From Oncomelania hupensis (taxonomy: Eukaryota; Mollusca; Gastropoda; Littorinimorpha; Pomatiopsidae): 64,000 bases of DNA. Positions 1-12,069 of the stretch are shown one piece after another. The translations under genes and the position numbers were made by a program. Below the pieces are notes generated by a model that was not told the DNA's origin, did no database searches, and saw nothing but the letters and a program-made list of their open reading frames with translations. Every line of letters starts with the position of its first letter. The first letter of the stretch is position 1. The stretch lies in assembly GCA_036898135.1 (NCBI GenBank), contig CM072511.1, positions 39,935,556 through 39,999,555 on the forward strand, given 5' to 3'.

Positions 1-485
1 TGAAACAACCCTAGTGGGAAAATTGAACGCCCTCCACCGGCCAGTCACTTTACAATAAAGACATCCCACGCGGGGGATGGCTGAGGGTTTACCTCAACTA
101 CGCGAACCCCCGGTTACAAAAACAAAATAGAATACAATCATCATTACAAATCATCAACGAAACATATACATATAAAATGCCTATATTGCTAAATACTAAC
201 ATCATAGAAAGCCCTAGTGACCACCCAGCAGAAAGCGTCCAACACTCACAAGCTGATCCAACAGACCTCATACACAAACAAGGAGTCTTGTCCAGGAAGA
301 GTTTTCAAGAAAAAAGGTAGGTCATTGATCTAGCGAAGAAGAAGATAGTATAGCAGAGTGATAGGACAGAGCAGGAATGGGAAAGAGTATATGAGGAAGA
401 TAGCAACAGTGGGAATTTAAAGCACTAAATTTCCATAAAGTGGGGATACTATTTATACTGAAACCCCCGGCACTCCAACGGGGGT
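1..485 (-). mobile_element. short hairpin-tail retroposon, copy 1 (3' end cut by window edge)
   Basis: Read on the minus strand, this segment aligns almost end to end with 45915-46430 (+), with scattered substitutions. Both begin at a CCCCCGTTGG sequence, followed by a TATA-like box (here 449-457, CTATTTATA on the plus strand). The last 80 or so bases, which carry the 3' hairpin and tail in the other copy, lie beyond the window start. An open frame of 57 codons (271 down to 98) matches an open frame in the other copy and encodes a hydrophobic peptide. Whether it is translated is unknown. No tRNA-like A and B boxes were seen. The alignment was made by eye. Confidence 0.75.
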
Positions 486-574
486 ACTGTTGCCGCAGTG
501 AATCTGTCATGCCTACAAAGGCAAGACATGTTTTCAACTGGGGCTTTCACTGTTCCCTTTATAGGTTAGAACAA

Positions 575-955
575 TTGCAAATGCATTTGATAAATTTCTC
601 GTCAAAGCATTTTATAGATTTTTCGTCAATGTTTTTATAGATTTTCGGGAATGCATTTTATAGATTTCCCGTCAATGCATTTTATAGATTTCTCGTCAAT
701 GCTTTTACAGATTTCTCGTCAAATAATTTGATAAATTTCTCGTCAATGCATTTTATAGATTTCTCGTCAATGTATTTTTTTTATTTCTTGTCATTGTATT
801 TTATATATTTCTTGTCAATTTTTTTAAAATAGATTTCTCGCCCAGGCATTTATAGATTTCTCGTCAATGCATTTTATATATTTCTCGTCAATGTACTTGA
901 TAGATTTCCCCTCAATACATTTTATAGATTTCTCGTCAATGCATTTGAGAGGCCA
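575..955. repeat. 24-bp minisatellite, about 15 copies
   Basis: A degenerate tandem repeat with unit near ATTTTATAGATTTCTCGTCA plus ATGC, spacing 23 to 26 bp. Copies of the TCTCGTCA core recur at about 598, 621, 670, 694, 716, 740, 764, 860, 884 and 932, with more divergent copies in between. It ends abruptly at the ATTTGAGAGGCC boundary. It is not a simple microsatellite. Confidence 0.85.
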
Positions 956-1089
956 TTAGATGGGGTCACACATAGACATGCGGCCCGAAATTTGTTCTCT
1001 AGATAAGCTGCATTTATTGGACTCACTTCACACTCGGATCAATTAATTTTGCAATTAGTTTAAGATTAACGTTTTAATATATGTTTCCG

Positions 1090-1294
1090 GGATCCATTCT
1101 ATTGCGTATTCTCCTCCTGCTTCTCCTTCCCCTCCTCCTACGACTAACGCTACTACTACTACTACTACTTCTACTACTACAACTACTACTTCTACCACTA
1201 CTACTACTACCACTACTACTACATTCCATTGCGTATCCTCCTCCTCCTTTTCCTTCCCCTCCTCCTACGACTACTGCTACTACTACTACTACTT

Positions 1295-1325
<31 letters not shown>

Positions 1326-1384
1326 CACTACTACTACATTCCATTGCGTATCCTCCTCCTCCTTTTCCTTTCCTTCCTCCTACG

Positions 1385-1458
<74 letters not shown>
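1090..1458. repeat. higher-order repeat: three blocks of about 118-130 bp containing (TAC)n
   Basis: Three successive blocks begin CATTCYATTGCGTAT, continue with a pyrimidine-rich CCTCCT segment, and end in (TAC)n. They start near 1095, 1223 and 1338. The whole block was tandemly duplicated, and the TAC run is longest and purest in the last block. Long low-complexity open frames here are by-products of the repeat. Confidence 0.8.
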
Positions 1459-1461
<3 letters not shown>

Positions 1462-1662
1462 AAGATGCTATCACGAGCTTTCTCGTCAGTCTCCTCCAGC
1501 TATTCGCCAATCTTTGCCGGAGTTAATTAATGAGTGTTTCTTGGAGGTCTGACAAAAATGTGCTTGTTTCTTATGCCTGTGATTCATTCGCTCATGCATA
1601 ATGTAGTGCTAATGTAGCGCTAACTGAGCAATGTTACTCTTGAACCACAATTACAGTAATGG

Positions 1663-1663
<1 letters not shown>

Positions 1664-1740
<77 letters not shown>

Positions 1741-1750
1741 CGCTCGCTCT
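1664..1750. repeat. (CT)n microsatellite ending in (GCTC)n
   Basis: About 37 CT dinucleotides followed by three GCTC-like variants. Confidence 0.95.
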
Positions 1751-2195
1751 CCAAGCGTTGTTCTCTGTGCTTGATGTTTGTTTTGCTTAGAGAGATCTGC
1801 TAATGTTTCAATTCCATTAAGATGCAGTTGCACAACAACACACCACAAATCACCCCCAAGACAAGCCATCCCATGGCCCAGCTATGCTGGGTGCCTGGTT
1901 CTTCTTAAATACGGAGAAGCTAAAGTCAAACTAAAGCTGTCACGGAAGGGAAGATGGGCATCGCCAATTTTTAAAAGCTGTTCTGCAATAAAAAAAAAAA
2001 AAAAAAAAAAAGAGGCCCCTTACTCATCTCTACGACAAAATGAAGAATACAAAATCCTTTATCGCCCTCCTAAATATTCACAAGGAGAGCTGTGTGCAGT
2101 GTCCATTTACATATAAAAAACAAAACAAAATGTATTAAAAAAATTTTTTTGAAGTGAATTATTAAAATTCATTATTATAATACCATAAAATTTAG

Positions 2196-2240
2196 TAATA
2201 ATAATAATAAAAAAAAATAATAGTAATAATGATAATAATA

Positions 2241-2310
<70 letters not shown>
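2196..2310. repeat. (AAT)n microsatellite
   Basis: An imperfect then perfect AAT array, bounded by A-rich DNA. No LINE or SINE body was recognised next to it. Confidence 0.95.
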
Positions 2311-2314
<4 letters not shown>

Positions 2315-2392
2315 TAAAAAAACATTTATTAAAACTTGTCTACAAAAACACTGTCACAAATACAGTGATAAATAAAATCACATACATACATA

Positions 2393-2454
2393 CACACACG
2401 CCTACCCCCCTCCCCCCCCACACACACACGCACACACACACACACACCCACACA

Positions 2455-2502
<48 letters not shown>
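2393..2502. repeat. (CA)n microsatellite
   Basis: CA array interrupted by CCC-rich and CG-containing variants. Confidence 0.95.
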
Positions 2503-2509
2503 GAAGCGA

Positions 2510-5500
2510 GAAATGCACGTGTGTTTTAACGGAGTTTCATTGTTACCTTTAGTTGCTAAGATACGGTACACCGTACAGTGTCTCACGAACGTCTCACGAC
2601 CGATGTCGAATGCCAATAAACACCCACAACACGGATGCACGCAGAAGGACCCACTCCAGACTATCAAATTGTGTGGAGTTCCAGTGTTTATTGTGGCACT
2701 GCTAATGGAAGTCGTGATGCTGTGACTTAATTATTGGTAGAAATTATAGACTAGTTCAGGCACACTGCTTTAACCGGATCGTATTCAATTTCTTCTCCAT
2801 CTTTTATTTTATTTTGTATGCACACCGCCCGAACTGTAGCAACTGTAGCGAAGGTAGCAATCGCCAAGTACCTCTGATAACATGACCAAAGCGAATCGAC
2901 CAAGGGTGACGAAACAGCAAATTTTAAAATTGAAGAAGAGTTAGGAGGAGGAGGAGGAGGAGGAGAACGAAAGAAAGGAAGACAGAAAGAAGAGTGGAGA
3001 GGAGAAAGAGGAGGAGCATAGTAATTATAGTAAAAACCTTTAGGATGCAAGTTTGAATAATCTTTTCCTCACCTTCTTATTGTTCGTAGTCTCAATCACT
3101 GTTCTCTCCCCCTCCCCTCCCCCTCACGCACACATACAACCCACCTACCCACACCCTGTTGCGGCTTGACAAACATTTCTGACATTATTATAGACCAAAC
3201 CTAATCTGATATACTGTTGTTTGCAACCTAAAGGCAAACAAAAAGTTACCATTTTAAACTTGCAACACTAAGATCAAGGTACCAGGTTAGCGCTGTGGCA
3301 AGCCGGGACTTGCAACAAGCCGAGACCCACAGTCTTCGCCAACGAGGGAGGCATTCTATTTCCGGTTCCGCAGCAGGAAAAAGGAAAAGGCTGTGTTTGG
3401 AAACGGCTTCGCACCGTTTAGGGACACGCCGTCTACTCACAGTCTCGCCCCGTATAGGAAAGGGGCAACTCCTCCGAGATTCGATGTTCGATCGTGACGC
3501 TATCGGTTGATCAAGTCGATAATAATGGACTCAAGGGTTCTGCGGTACCGTTTCGAAAGCGATGACGTACGCGTACTTGAGATGTCGTTCTTTATACCAC
3601 CGTTATGTTTGACTTTCTTTTGAGTGCAAGCTGAGCAGTTTAAATATAGTTCTACCGAGTGCATTCTGAATGGTTAAATGGAGCCCACATTTGTGCTGTT
3701 CCAAACCTTTTTTGGTTGAGTGCGTTGGTGGGTGTGGGGTTGTTTATTGCGGTGACCTTTTTGAAAACAATGACTTGCTGCTATGACAATGCTCCGCTGA
3801 ACGTGATGAGATTCTATGCATCATTGTATTGGAAGTCTTTATGCACACTTGACCACTAAAATAGAGTTCTACCGTTTTCTCGTGCTGGTTTGAGAGTGTC
3901 TCTGTGGAATATGTAAAATATACTATTTCCTTTCACTAGATTGTCTTGATTGCAAATTGGGTTTTTAAAATATTATAGGTCACTATTACATGATACACCT
4001 GATGTATTCCTTGTGCATGGTATGTCTCATTTGGCGTAAATTATCTGAATCTGAATACACTGCCTAAAGTTAGGATAGCAAAATGAAAAAGGTTGTAGAT
4101 CTGCTGCTAGATTCTTGTAGTGTCAGACAATCTGCCTAGAATTGGTTAAACGATAGTGTTGTATCAGTTTTGAATTCATCAGATGAAAACAAAAACAATG
4201 AAATACAACAGCCGATAGCGTTTAACGATAGAGAGAGAGAGCTCCCCCACCACAACCCACCCCACTCCACTCCATCCCCCAAAAATGCTATTACGCTCAG
4301 GTTTTAGATTTGGGATCGGGATGTGGAATTTGGCGTGATATGTATGTAGTTCCACTGATGTGCGAGAACACAAGATACAAAACAGACAAATGAGACCCCT
4401 ACGTTAGGTCGCCATTTCAGCCCATTTTGTAAAACCAACCAAGTCAGGATCAAGCCAAACATTTATGGTTTACTATACAGATATAGTAACTACGATAGTT
4501 ATAAAAAAAGGTAAATAGTTGGTGGTGCAGCTATATTCTTCGGTAGCATTACATTCCACGCTGGCTCCATTTTTGCACATCAGCGTGATTGTGTGCGTGT
4601 GTGCTAATGAAGCGTAGGGATCGCGGGGGCGGCATTTGTCGTTGGTGGGTTTTAATTTTGCGGGGCTGCTGTTGACAATTTTTGCTGCTTTTGCCGGGCT
4701 GGCCACGCTAAGCTGACGCCGGTGGTGTCCGATAGGGTCGTCAATTATGTATGAATCTGTCTGCCCGAGGTTTGCTGTCCCCGCGGTGGCGGTGCCAGAG
4801 AGGGGACCAATTAAGCGATACACCGGTGCACAAAGAGCTTCCCATAGGCTGTTTTAAGCACTTTGTACACCTGTCAACAATCCTACCCATGAAATATGTG
4901 TATTTGACTTGTTCATATATAACGCTTTGTCAGCTCAGATGTCTATAACATTTAGATAATCGACGACAAACGACGCCTTCAGCCCTGTGGAAAAAGTGTA
5001 GAAGTGAAACAAAATCCTCACCGATTGGAAGACAGTTTACAACTGTTCAGCGTTGATCATCGGTTGATCGTTGATACAAAAGATGTCGAAAGATGCGACG
5101 ACTTTTGTCTTTCAACGATTCAAACGTTATTTATCCATTAGAACCTGCGCATGCCTGTCAATAGTCATGCCAGTAGCGACGGTGAGCAGCTATATCGAAA
5201 AGAACAGCTCTGTTGGTATATCCACGACGAGCATTTGTGTTTTAAAAATAGCGGATTCCATCTCCGATCTGGTGGACAAAAAAACTGTAACCTGTGTGTT
5301 TTATTTACTTATTAATTTTTTTTAGCACAGACCATCTTATTGCTGCTATTAGCCTGGCGGTAGTCTCGGTGCTTAGAGGGTAGATTTGGATTAAAATCTT
5401 CAATTAGAAGAAATTGCCGGATCCGATAACACATTGCTCAGAGAAGCGCTGCCCTACAGGCCACCATGCGTTCGTTTGAAATTTGCAATACAATGTTGTT

Positions 5501-6480
5501 GTTGTTGCTTTTAAATCAGACGCAAGTGTCCAAATGATTTGCGAAATAGGCGGTTTCAACAGCATTCAAGGGGTCGATCTCCGTGACTGATCCCATATTA
5601 ACTCAGCGGACAGACGTTCAGCTCCTCATGCAACACTGATTCCTATTTTTCGCCCCTTGAGTATATATACTAGCTGACCAAGGCAGATCATGTCAAACGC
5701 CTGCGAGTCAGCCTTTAGACAGGCAAATCCAAAGACATTGATCAATTGAGCATTGCTTATATACCAAACTGACCCAGTGACCAGCCCGCAAGGACCCCTG
5801 CACTTTTATACTGAATACAAGTATTTGAACAGTAAGTCTGCTGAAACTGAAATACACCAAATTAATAGATCGATTGTTGAAGAAGACCGTACCCGGCCAC
5901 CCTATAAAGTGGTATCCCAGGTGATAAAAACGCCATAGGAGGTTCAAAACTGGAAAGAGCTGTTTTTAAAAACAACAACACTTAACGAGTCGTCGATGTG
6001 GTTCCCTTAAAACCTTATATTTAGGCTCGAATAACAGGAAGGTCTGGAACCTCATTCCCGTATTCAATTCATATATTTCGTAAAAAAAATTATAAACAAT
6101 TTGTGGGAGACGGCCTTTTTCCAGTATTTTACAACAACAACAACCACAAAATCAAAATAAATAAACAAACAAAGACGTTAATTAGTTATTAAAAACAAAC
6201 AAACCTGGTCTCCCAAATTAGTTAAAAGCTTCGCCGACTGAAGCAAATCAGTGATGTACAAGAACTCCATGTAGGCGTATACTAAACTGAGTGTTACTTT
6301 TGTTTGTCTGTATCTGTTAACAAAATCTCTAGAGTCTCATTGTCGTCATCCCCGCACACCTATGTTTCAAGCATTGATCATAAGTGATCTTTGGAAAGTT
6401 CTTAATCATTCACTCGTGGCCCTAGGGCAGCGAAAAGGCAGGAGATGAGGAAGTTGTGATGGGGAAGGGATAATGGTTGA
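2510..6480. other. about 4 kb without a recognised gene or repeat
   Basis: Mixed unique-looking sequence. Two CpG-richer patches stand out: 3290-3500, and 4560-4820, where a 116-codon minus-strand open frame (4823 to 4473) covers the patch. An 81-codon frame beginning ATGTCGAAAGATGCG starts at 5083 (+). None has a domain I recognise and none has convincing splice sites. Any of them could be a host exon, but I cannot support that. Confidence 0.4.
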
Positions 6481-6483
6481 AGC

Positions 6484-6697
6484 ACACTGCCACGTCACCA
6501 GAGCACCCTGCAAGGCGCGATGCAAGGAGGCAGAAGAAGCGGGAGACAGAAAAAAGGGGTGGGAGGACAACATTCGAGAATGGACTGGTTTGACACTGAG
6601 CGAAGCCATGAGGGTTGCTGAGAACAGAGAAAGATGGCGTGCCCCAACGATCTTTGAGTTACGGGATAGGATAGGATAGGATAGGATAGGACACTGC
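6484..6697 (+). mobile_element. GGATA-tailed RTE-like LINE, 3' fragment (copy 1)
   Basis: This matches the last 200 bp of the long copy at 31282-33513, including the stretch encoding GLTLSEA and the (GGATA)n tail at 6664-6690. An internal piece is deleted near 6507. A 7-bp direct repeat, ACACTGC, at 6484-6490 and 6691-6697 is the likely TSD. The coding sequence is only a fragment. Confidence 0.8.
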
Positions 6698-6699
6698 GT

Positions 6700-7985
6700 A
6701 GCTCAGAGACTCGCAAAGGAGACACGTTAAGCCCAAATATACGTACCCAGACGGTTGTTACGCCCGATTTTGTACTTAGGAGGCGAAATTTTATTACAGA
6801 AAAAAAAATCAGAAGCGTATTAAAAACATACTAGTTCAGTTATGATTGTAAATGTTTTTTGCACTTAGCATTGTTTTCTTCTTTTGTTTGTAATTTAGGC
6901 CTGTTGTTAAAGCAGAATTACTCAAGAAACCTTGATTTCAGCGAAACTGTACGCTGGACAGAAAAATGCTAACCACACTACAGAAACGCAGTCCATTGGA
7001 TCTATATCCACTAAAACTGATTTTGTACACTCTCTGTAACTTCATGGGGCAAAAGGCATAAAGACTAGATCCGTCGTGAAGAAGTACGAGAGCAAAATAA
7101 AAGGTTACCCATGTGCTTAGTGTGACGCGCCCCAGATTTTTGAAATATTTCTGCGGAGCCCGTAACAAGCTGATTCTGGAAACCGTAACACGACACACAA
7201 ATATTCCTCATGTAACCGCCCCCCCTCCCCTTTGCATTTGATTACAAACATAACCTTTACTCTGATAGATTGTTGTGATTTCTTCTTTCTTTCCGGACAT
7301 AATTTTTGTCTGTTGTAAGTAGCCTACATTTAATGCTTTCCAATGAACAAGGTCAATGCACTAAGTACACGAGTAAAAAGATGCGGTATTTTAGATAATC
7401 TCGCCTACAAAACTAGATTATCTCGGTTAAAATTCCACTACCAAATGGCAGAGGCACTTAGTAGTTTATGCATACATAACTTGATGTCAACTTTGACGAA
7501 ATGCCTGAGAAAATCTAATTTAAGTGAGCATACCCCACACACCACGTTCCTGGGTACAAAATCGGAGGTAGCAATCGTCCGGGTACGTTTGTTCGGCGTA
7601 ATGTGTCTCCACCGGAGGTTAGTCTCTTTACAAGCAAACCTAAGCCTCGACAAGTTTCAGCTGCGCAGTGTGGGACTGGGGGCAGCCTATTGCCACTCCG
7701 CTACCGTTTCCTTGCCTTTCCGCGCCTATGGAAATATTATGTCCAGGGAAGCGATTATTTGATGGGTCCTTTCGCCAGCTGGATATTCATGTGGCGGAAG
7801 AAGGCCGTGGAGCAGCTAGCAGCGAAGTGAGGCGCCCTTAGGGATACGGATTTTTTTAAATTTATTTTATTTTTATTTTTTTTAATTTTTATTTTTTATT
7901 TATTTATTTATTTTTTTTTATTTACCTTATTGTCCCTTTTTTCAAGGGAAATTCTTTTGTTTCACTGTGAGTGTTATTTTGCTTG
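6700..7985. other. no recognised gene
   Basis: Contains two overlapping low-support open frames in different frames (7343-7762 and 7603-7830, +) with ordinary amino-acid composition but no recognised domain, then an AT-rich stretch at 7850-7925. Confidence 0.4.
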
Positions 7986-7988
7986 TTA

Positions 7989-7992
7989 CATC

Positions 7993-8080
<88 letters not shown>

Positions 8081-8082
8081 CC
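7989..8082. repeat. (ATC)n microsatellite
   Basis: A nearly perfect ATC run with one ACC variant near the start, ending in (ACC/AAC) variants. Confidence 0.95.
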
Positions 8083-8196
8083 ACTACCAACACCAACAAC
8101 TACACAAAGTCGTACCCTAACGGCATCTTCGACTTGCGTAACCATATGGATTCGTAGTGCACTTAGCTTCAATGTGCAGCTCGCAGAGCTGAGAGA

Positions 8197-8332
8197 TGAC
8201 GACGACGACGATGAAGTAGATGATGATGATGATAATGATGATGAAGAAGAAGAAGAAGAAGAAGATGATGATGATGAAAATGAGGATGATGGTGATGATG
8301 ATGATGATTATGATGATGATGATTCATTATAG
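8197..8332. repeat. compound (GAC)(GAT)(GAA) microsatellite
   Basis: The motif changes from GAC to GAT to GAA and back to GAT with the three-base phase kept. One frame therefore reads as Asp/Glu runs. There is no evidence that it is translated. Confidence 0.9.
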
Positions 8333-8339
8333 CATGCAC

Positions 8340-9728
8340 CGATATAGTCACCGGAAGTGGATTTCAATGCGTTGGGATGGGACCGTAAGTCCAAGAAAGG
8401 GAGGTTGGTCGTTGATGAATTGCAAAGTGCCGAACATGGAGCTAGAGGCGATTTCGTGGGCGGGCGGACTACATTTTCTCCTTACATTTCGGGCCTAGCC
8501 TCTAGGTATTCCATTTGGACGCATTGGGTTCCCAATTAAATCGTTTGATGGAAAACAATCATAGAGATTGCCGTTGATACTAAGAAACCTTTTACAGTCA
8601 TGACCTCTTTTTCTCGATCCTTGCTGGGATTGATTGGGATCTTATGTGGTAACAACTTACTGTCGTATTTACACTTTGGGGAGCAACAGTTACAGGATTT
8701 TAGAACATTTTATTTCATGAATTTATTGAACAAAATTGGTTTTTATGGTCTTTGTAATGGCATGTGTAATATATATATATATATATCTTCAGGGGTTGGA
8801 GAGGAGAGGGAGGAGGATGTAAGAAAGAAAATATTAATGACTCTCTGAAAATAATGACTTCTGATATAAGCATGAATTTGTAAGAATTGTCTTTTATTAT
8901 GCATGTTTTAATTTATTCCAATGCCACACAAATAACTGTAATAGTTCCTTCATTGGTAAAACAGTTTTGTTGAATTGAATTGAACTGAATTATTGTCTTC
9001 TTCTTCTTCTTCTTCTTCTTCTTCTTCTTCTTCTGCTTCCGGACTATATAAACTATAAGGCAAGATGCAGGGATAGTTTCCGAACTGTATAAAATAGAAT
9101 TCATTTTATTTAGTTCGCCGCTCAGCTCACCGTTGTTGTATTGTTTTGCACGCCTTTGCTTGATGACTATTTCGCATTAAACCTGACCACCCTTATGAAA
9201 TTATAATGAAACTGTTATGGTATGCGTGTGCGGTGGTGCTTTTTGTTATTCAGACATTCATATATACGGCTTTTTTGTGTAAAGTTCTGCGTCACCCCGA
9301 CTGTCGCCTAGATTTTCACACTTCATTTGACCGATCTTGTAATTTTGTTTTTATGATATTATGTACAGCCGCATTGAAACTGGTCTTGTCAAGCCGAATA
9401 CATATGAAACGGTTATCGTAATTTTATGCATTCATACTACTGAATGTCGCGTCGACGCTTGTCAAATAGCTGTGATGCTATTTGTAATTGAATTATATTA
9501 ATATTTACGGCGTTTGTAAATTTCGACGTCGCCCTGACGGTCACTTGATCTTTTACAGTTCATTAAACAAATGTGGTTATTATTATTCATGCGATTTTCT
9601 GTAGACTGTATCGCATTAAAACTTATCAAGACGAATTCATACTAAAACGGTTTTGCGTGTTTGTTTTTTTTTCCAAATCATGAGCTTTAAAGTAAACCTG
9701 AGGTCAAATGTTCATAGTACAATTACTG
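8340..9728. other. no recognised gene; (TTC)n at 9000-9033
   Basis: AT-rich sequence. At 9060-9100 it contains a 20-bp match, GGGATAGTTTCCGAACTGTA, that recurs at about 14568 with partial similarity on both sides. This marks a low-copy dispersed repeat of unknown type. Confidence 0.4.
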
Positions 9729-9757
9729 ATAGGATAGGATAGGATAGGATAGGATAA
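9729..9757 (+). repeat. orphan (GGATA)n array
   Basis: About six GGATA units in the orientation of a plus-strand LINE tail, but with no LINE body upstream. It lies 43 bp from the oppositely oriented tail of the next element. Confidence 0.85.
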
Positions 9758-9800
9758 TCCAAACTGTTGCTGTGAAAGCACTGCGGGGCTACGTGATAAC

Positions 9801-10217
9801 CTATCCTATTCCTATCCTTTCCTATCCCGTAACTGGAATGTCGTTGGGGCACCGCAGATGATCGTTTTTAACCACCGTCCTCCATCTTTCTCTGTCATCA
9901 GCAATCCTCACGGCTTCGCTCAGTGTCAAACCAGTCTTCCCGAATTTTATCCTCCCGCCACTTTTTCTGTCTACCTCTTCTTCTGCCTCCTTGCACTGTG
10001 CCTTGCAGGATGGTCTTTGCAAGGCCTGATGCTCTGGTGACGTGGCCATACCATCGGAGTTTCCGTTTCTTCACCACTGTGAGCAGGTCATCGTGTTGTC
10101 CAATGGCTTGTGTGATGGTCTGTCGGACATCGCCGTTGGTAATGTGATGGGTATAGAAAATGCCCAGAAGTCTTCTGTAGCACCTCATCTCCATGCTTTG
10201 TATTCTTTGTTGTAGGT
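9801..10217 (-). mobile_element. GGATA-tailed RTE-like LINE, 3' fragment (copy 2)
   Basis: On the minus strand this encodes the C-terminal part of ORF2 (MEMRCYRRLLGI, then WYGHVTRA) and ends in degenerate GGATA repeats at 9801-9835. It is 5'-truncated near 10217. The codon that is a stop at 33214 in the long copy is CAA (Gln) here. No clear TSD was found. Confidence 0.85.
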
Positions 10218-10313
10218 GTCAACGTCAACGCACATTTAATTACTCATTACTAATTTAAAACCAGTTAATTTTTTCTGTTTTGTTGGTTCAAGCATAAGTT
10301 GTATTCCAGAGAC

Positions 10314-10314
<1 letters not shown>

Positions 10315-10376
<62 letters not shown>

Positions 10377-10428
10377 GAATTTTATAAAGCGCAATTCCAA
10401 ACTAAAATGTTTGCTCAAAGCGCTCGCA
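10315..10428 (-). repeat. (ATC)n attached to a GCGCT-TATAAA retroposon tail
   Basis: The ATC array at 10315-10376 abuts sequence that reads, on the minus strand, as an AAAGCGC...GCGCTTTATAAA tail. The same tail type is found on the CR1/L2 remnant at 47383 and the SINE at 35767. The array is therefore likely an expanded retroposon tail. Confidence 0.6.
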
Positions 10429-10429
10429 C

Positions 10430-11000
10430 GCGTACTCTTACACGAGCACTCGCATAATTAAGAATTAAGAGATACACTGTACATTAAAGCATGGACAAAT
10501 ACAACTACAGATGCAAAGTACATTACAAAATAATGCAAAAGTAGTTATAGCAAACTATAACACATAAAAGTATACATGCAAACATAGGCAGTACATTTAT
10601 ACAAAAGGAGTACAAGTTCAAGATAAAAATAACGAAGTAAATTGCAACATATAAAGGTCTTGAAACAAACATTAAAACAGCTTAAAACCATACAATACAA
10701 TAAAGAGTAAACACATTAAAATAGCTAACAGATGACTTAAATTACATAAAACACGTAGAGGGTACACAAAGGAAAGGTTTAAGTAAGTGCTACCATTTAA
10801 GCAAATTCAGCAATTGAAATGTCTCTAGCGGACGATAAGACATTACTTTTGTTTTAACAGAAAGTACATACTAAGTAGTGTTTGTTTTAATTCGACGTTG
10901 TTGGATTTTAGGGCCCTTTTATACGTTGTCTGATAAACGAGATTTTAAATATTATATTTAGATGAAGATGGAGGCAATGATGGTATAATTATTATAGTGT
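10430..11000. other. A-rich, no recognised gene
   Basis: A-rich, low-GC sequence with many ACATA and AAGTA words. I see no gene, RNA or repeat boundary. Confidence 0.4.
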
Positions 11001-11003
11001 ATG

Positions 11004-11159
<156 letters not shown>

Positions 11160-11327
11160 TAAGGAAACTGTTACCATTAGAGTAAATGTTTGTGGTGTTC
11201 TGGCGAAATTCACCTACATCAATAAAGAAACCATTAGCATGAAGTAAAAATCACTGGTATCAGTACAAACAAAAGAAAAATTGGCCTCATTTATTTATAA
11301 TGAAATCGTGATCCCACTGCGCCAGGA

Positions 11328-11359
11328 ACACACACACACACATACACACACACACGCAT

Positions 11360-11407
<48 letters not shown>

Positions 11408-11580
11408 CACCGATTTGTTTAATCGAAGCCATTAATCTACATTCAATTTAATCCTACAAAAACACTAATGCAGTTGAAATCTACACACGCGCTCACACAC
11501 ACGCTCACACACCCACCCACCCACCCACCCAACACACACACACACACCTACGCACGCACACACACACACACACACACACA
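11328..11580. repeat. two (CA)n arrays
   Basis: Arrays at 11328-11406 and about 11490-11580, the second mixed with (CCCA)n. Confidence 0.9.
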
Positions 11581-11689
11581 TCCAAGCACGCACTAATGCG
11601 CAGTAGAACTCTGTCCATTATTTGCGTGAGTGTTTCGCCTAGTTAAAGTCGCATCCATCTGTTAATGGAACGAAAGAGGTTTAGATGGT

Positions 11690-11778
11690 TTATTAACCGT
11701 GACCTTTTAAAGACAAATTTCTGTATGTGATGAACATCAGACAATACAGTTGAATTGTATTGTATTGTATTGTATAAA
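11690..11778 (+). mobile_element. CR1/L2-type LINE 3' end fragment
   Basis: The segment AAAGACAAATTTCTGTATG and the following GACAATA...(TATTG)n resemble the 3' untranslated end at 60176-60235, which follows a recognisable reverse-transcriptase remnant. Only the tail is present. The (GTATT)n run ends it at 11776. Confidence 0.4.
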
Positions 11779-12069
11779 ATTATTCTCTTCTTAATTAAAC
11801 TTGAAATGGACGACACATGCACGATAATGGTTCGCCGTACATTGAAATTCGTCTTAATTGAAATGGATGAGTTACATTGACGGTTTTCTTAGTTATTGGC
11901 TATACTACATACTACACAGTGCATGTACTGTACTGCCGTGCGATGACAAAACAGAGCAAGTCCCACTATTCTAGGTTTAAGAAAATTAAAGTAAGCCTGA
12001 CACCGTAACATTCGCACCAAAAATGTTCTTCATCGTGTTCTGTATGTGTTGCAAACATGGCCTGGCTTG

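Noticed and set aside
7967..8332. Acidic Asp/Glu-rich protein
   Set aside because: Reads straight through (ATC)n and (GAT)(GAA) microsatellites; no non-repetitive core.
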